From assembly GCA_944472135.2 (NCBI GenBank), contig OX235268.1, positions 8,872,589-8,936,588 of the forward strand: DNA of 64,000 nt. The letters run 5' to 3'. Numbering within the stretch: the first letter of the stretch is position 1; every line of letters begins with the position of its first letter. The DNA is from Trichobilharzia regenti (lineage: Eukaryota; Platyhelminthes; Trematoda; Strigeidida; Schistosomatidae). Positions 63,832 through 64,000 of this stretch are shown one piece after another. A program made the translations under genes and the position numbers. The notes under the pieces are model-generated. The model was not told where the DNA came from. It saw only the letters and a list, made by a program, of their open reading frames with translations, and ran no database searches.

Positions 63832-63950
63832 TTGGGTTTGAATCCCAGTGGGTTCGTACTGTTGGTGATTCCCAAACTAGGATGAAACAGCTGTCCAGTA
63901 CTCCCTGGTTTTCAATGGTTCTCCAACTGGTATCAGTCTGTGATCAACTC
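63832..63950 (+). repeat. SINE-1 copy, 3' part
   Basis: Box B GGGTTTGAATCCC, then the ribozyme (63856-63901) and the 3' region (CAATGGTTCTCCAACTGG). Confidence 0.8.
63856..63901 (+). ncRNA. Hammerhead-like ribozyme, SINE-1 type
   Basis: GTACTG, TTGGTGA (core with C3 to U and A6 to G), TTCC / GGAT around CAAACTA, GAA, ACAGCTGT, C, CAGTAC. Stem I and stem III are perfect; the core changes predict low or no activity. Confidence 0.55.
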
Positions 63951-64000
63951 GTAAAAGGAATAGAGATCCAGTGATTAACCATTCTTGCTCTCCACTTAAC

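Overview
The window looks like a repeat-saturated, probably heterochromatic stretch of a blood-fluke genome (Schistosoma or a close schistosomatid). Four things point there: a near-canonical Sm-alpha-type hammerhead ribozyme (61335-61400, minus), a 5.8S/ITS2 pseudogene that reads like a trematode rDNA unit (6500-7080, minus), RTE (SR2-like) and CR1-like non-LTR elements, and Ty3/gypsy elements of the kinds known from flukes. I found no host gene that I can defend; every long open frame belongs to a transposable element.

Layout. 0-6 kb: 3' ends of RTE elements, Penelope-like (PLE) GIY-YIG fragments, a CR1-like LINE. 6-9 kb: tRNA-headed SINE, rDNA pseudogene, RTE debris. 9-16 kb: RTE fragment, a foldback pair of ribozyme SINEs, a second ribozyme SINE family, a PLE bracketed by inverted repeats. 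16.6-22 kb: an RTE element split by a CR1 element with a 6-bp target duplication. 22.5-31 kb: PLE and LINE debris. 31.2-33.9 kb: an internally deleted gypsy element (gag-protease joined in frame to an integrase tail). 34-43 kb: PLE RT and endonuclease fragments, a decayed gag-only element, a composite ribozyme repeat. 43-48.4 kb: CR1-like LINE hit by a second internally deleted gypsy element. 49.1-53.6 kb: a complete gypsy element with an intact 1279-residue gag-pol frame and LTRs that differ at one position. 54.2-55.9 kb: a foldback PLE. 57.2-59.0 kb: a 1.8-kb LTR element that encodes gag only. 59-64 kb: composite ribozyme repeats, another head-to-head SINE pair, an intact Sm-alpha hammerhead and a solo LTR inside a SINE.

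Main observation. Hammerhead-ribozyme architecture appears on at least four different mobile scaffolds here: the known Sm-alpha type; a tRNA-headed SINE family (called SINE-1) with stem I GTACTG/CAGTAC; a second tRNA-headed family (SINE-3) with stem I GCCTTG/CAAGGC; and PLE terminal repeats. Loops, stems and palindromic stem III differ between families while pairing and the CUGANGA/GAA core are kept, which is covariation visible by eye. A second theme is that three separate gypsy lineages persist here as gag-retaining, pol-deleted derivatives whose frame still ends in the original pol C-terminus or at the LTR, beside one complete element that could supply enzymes.
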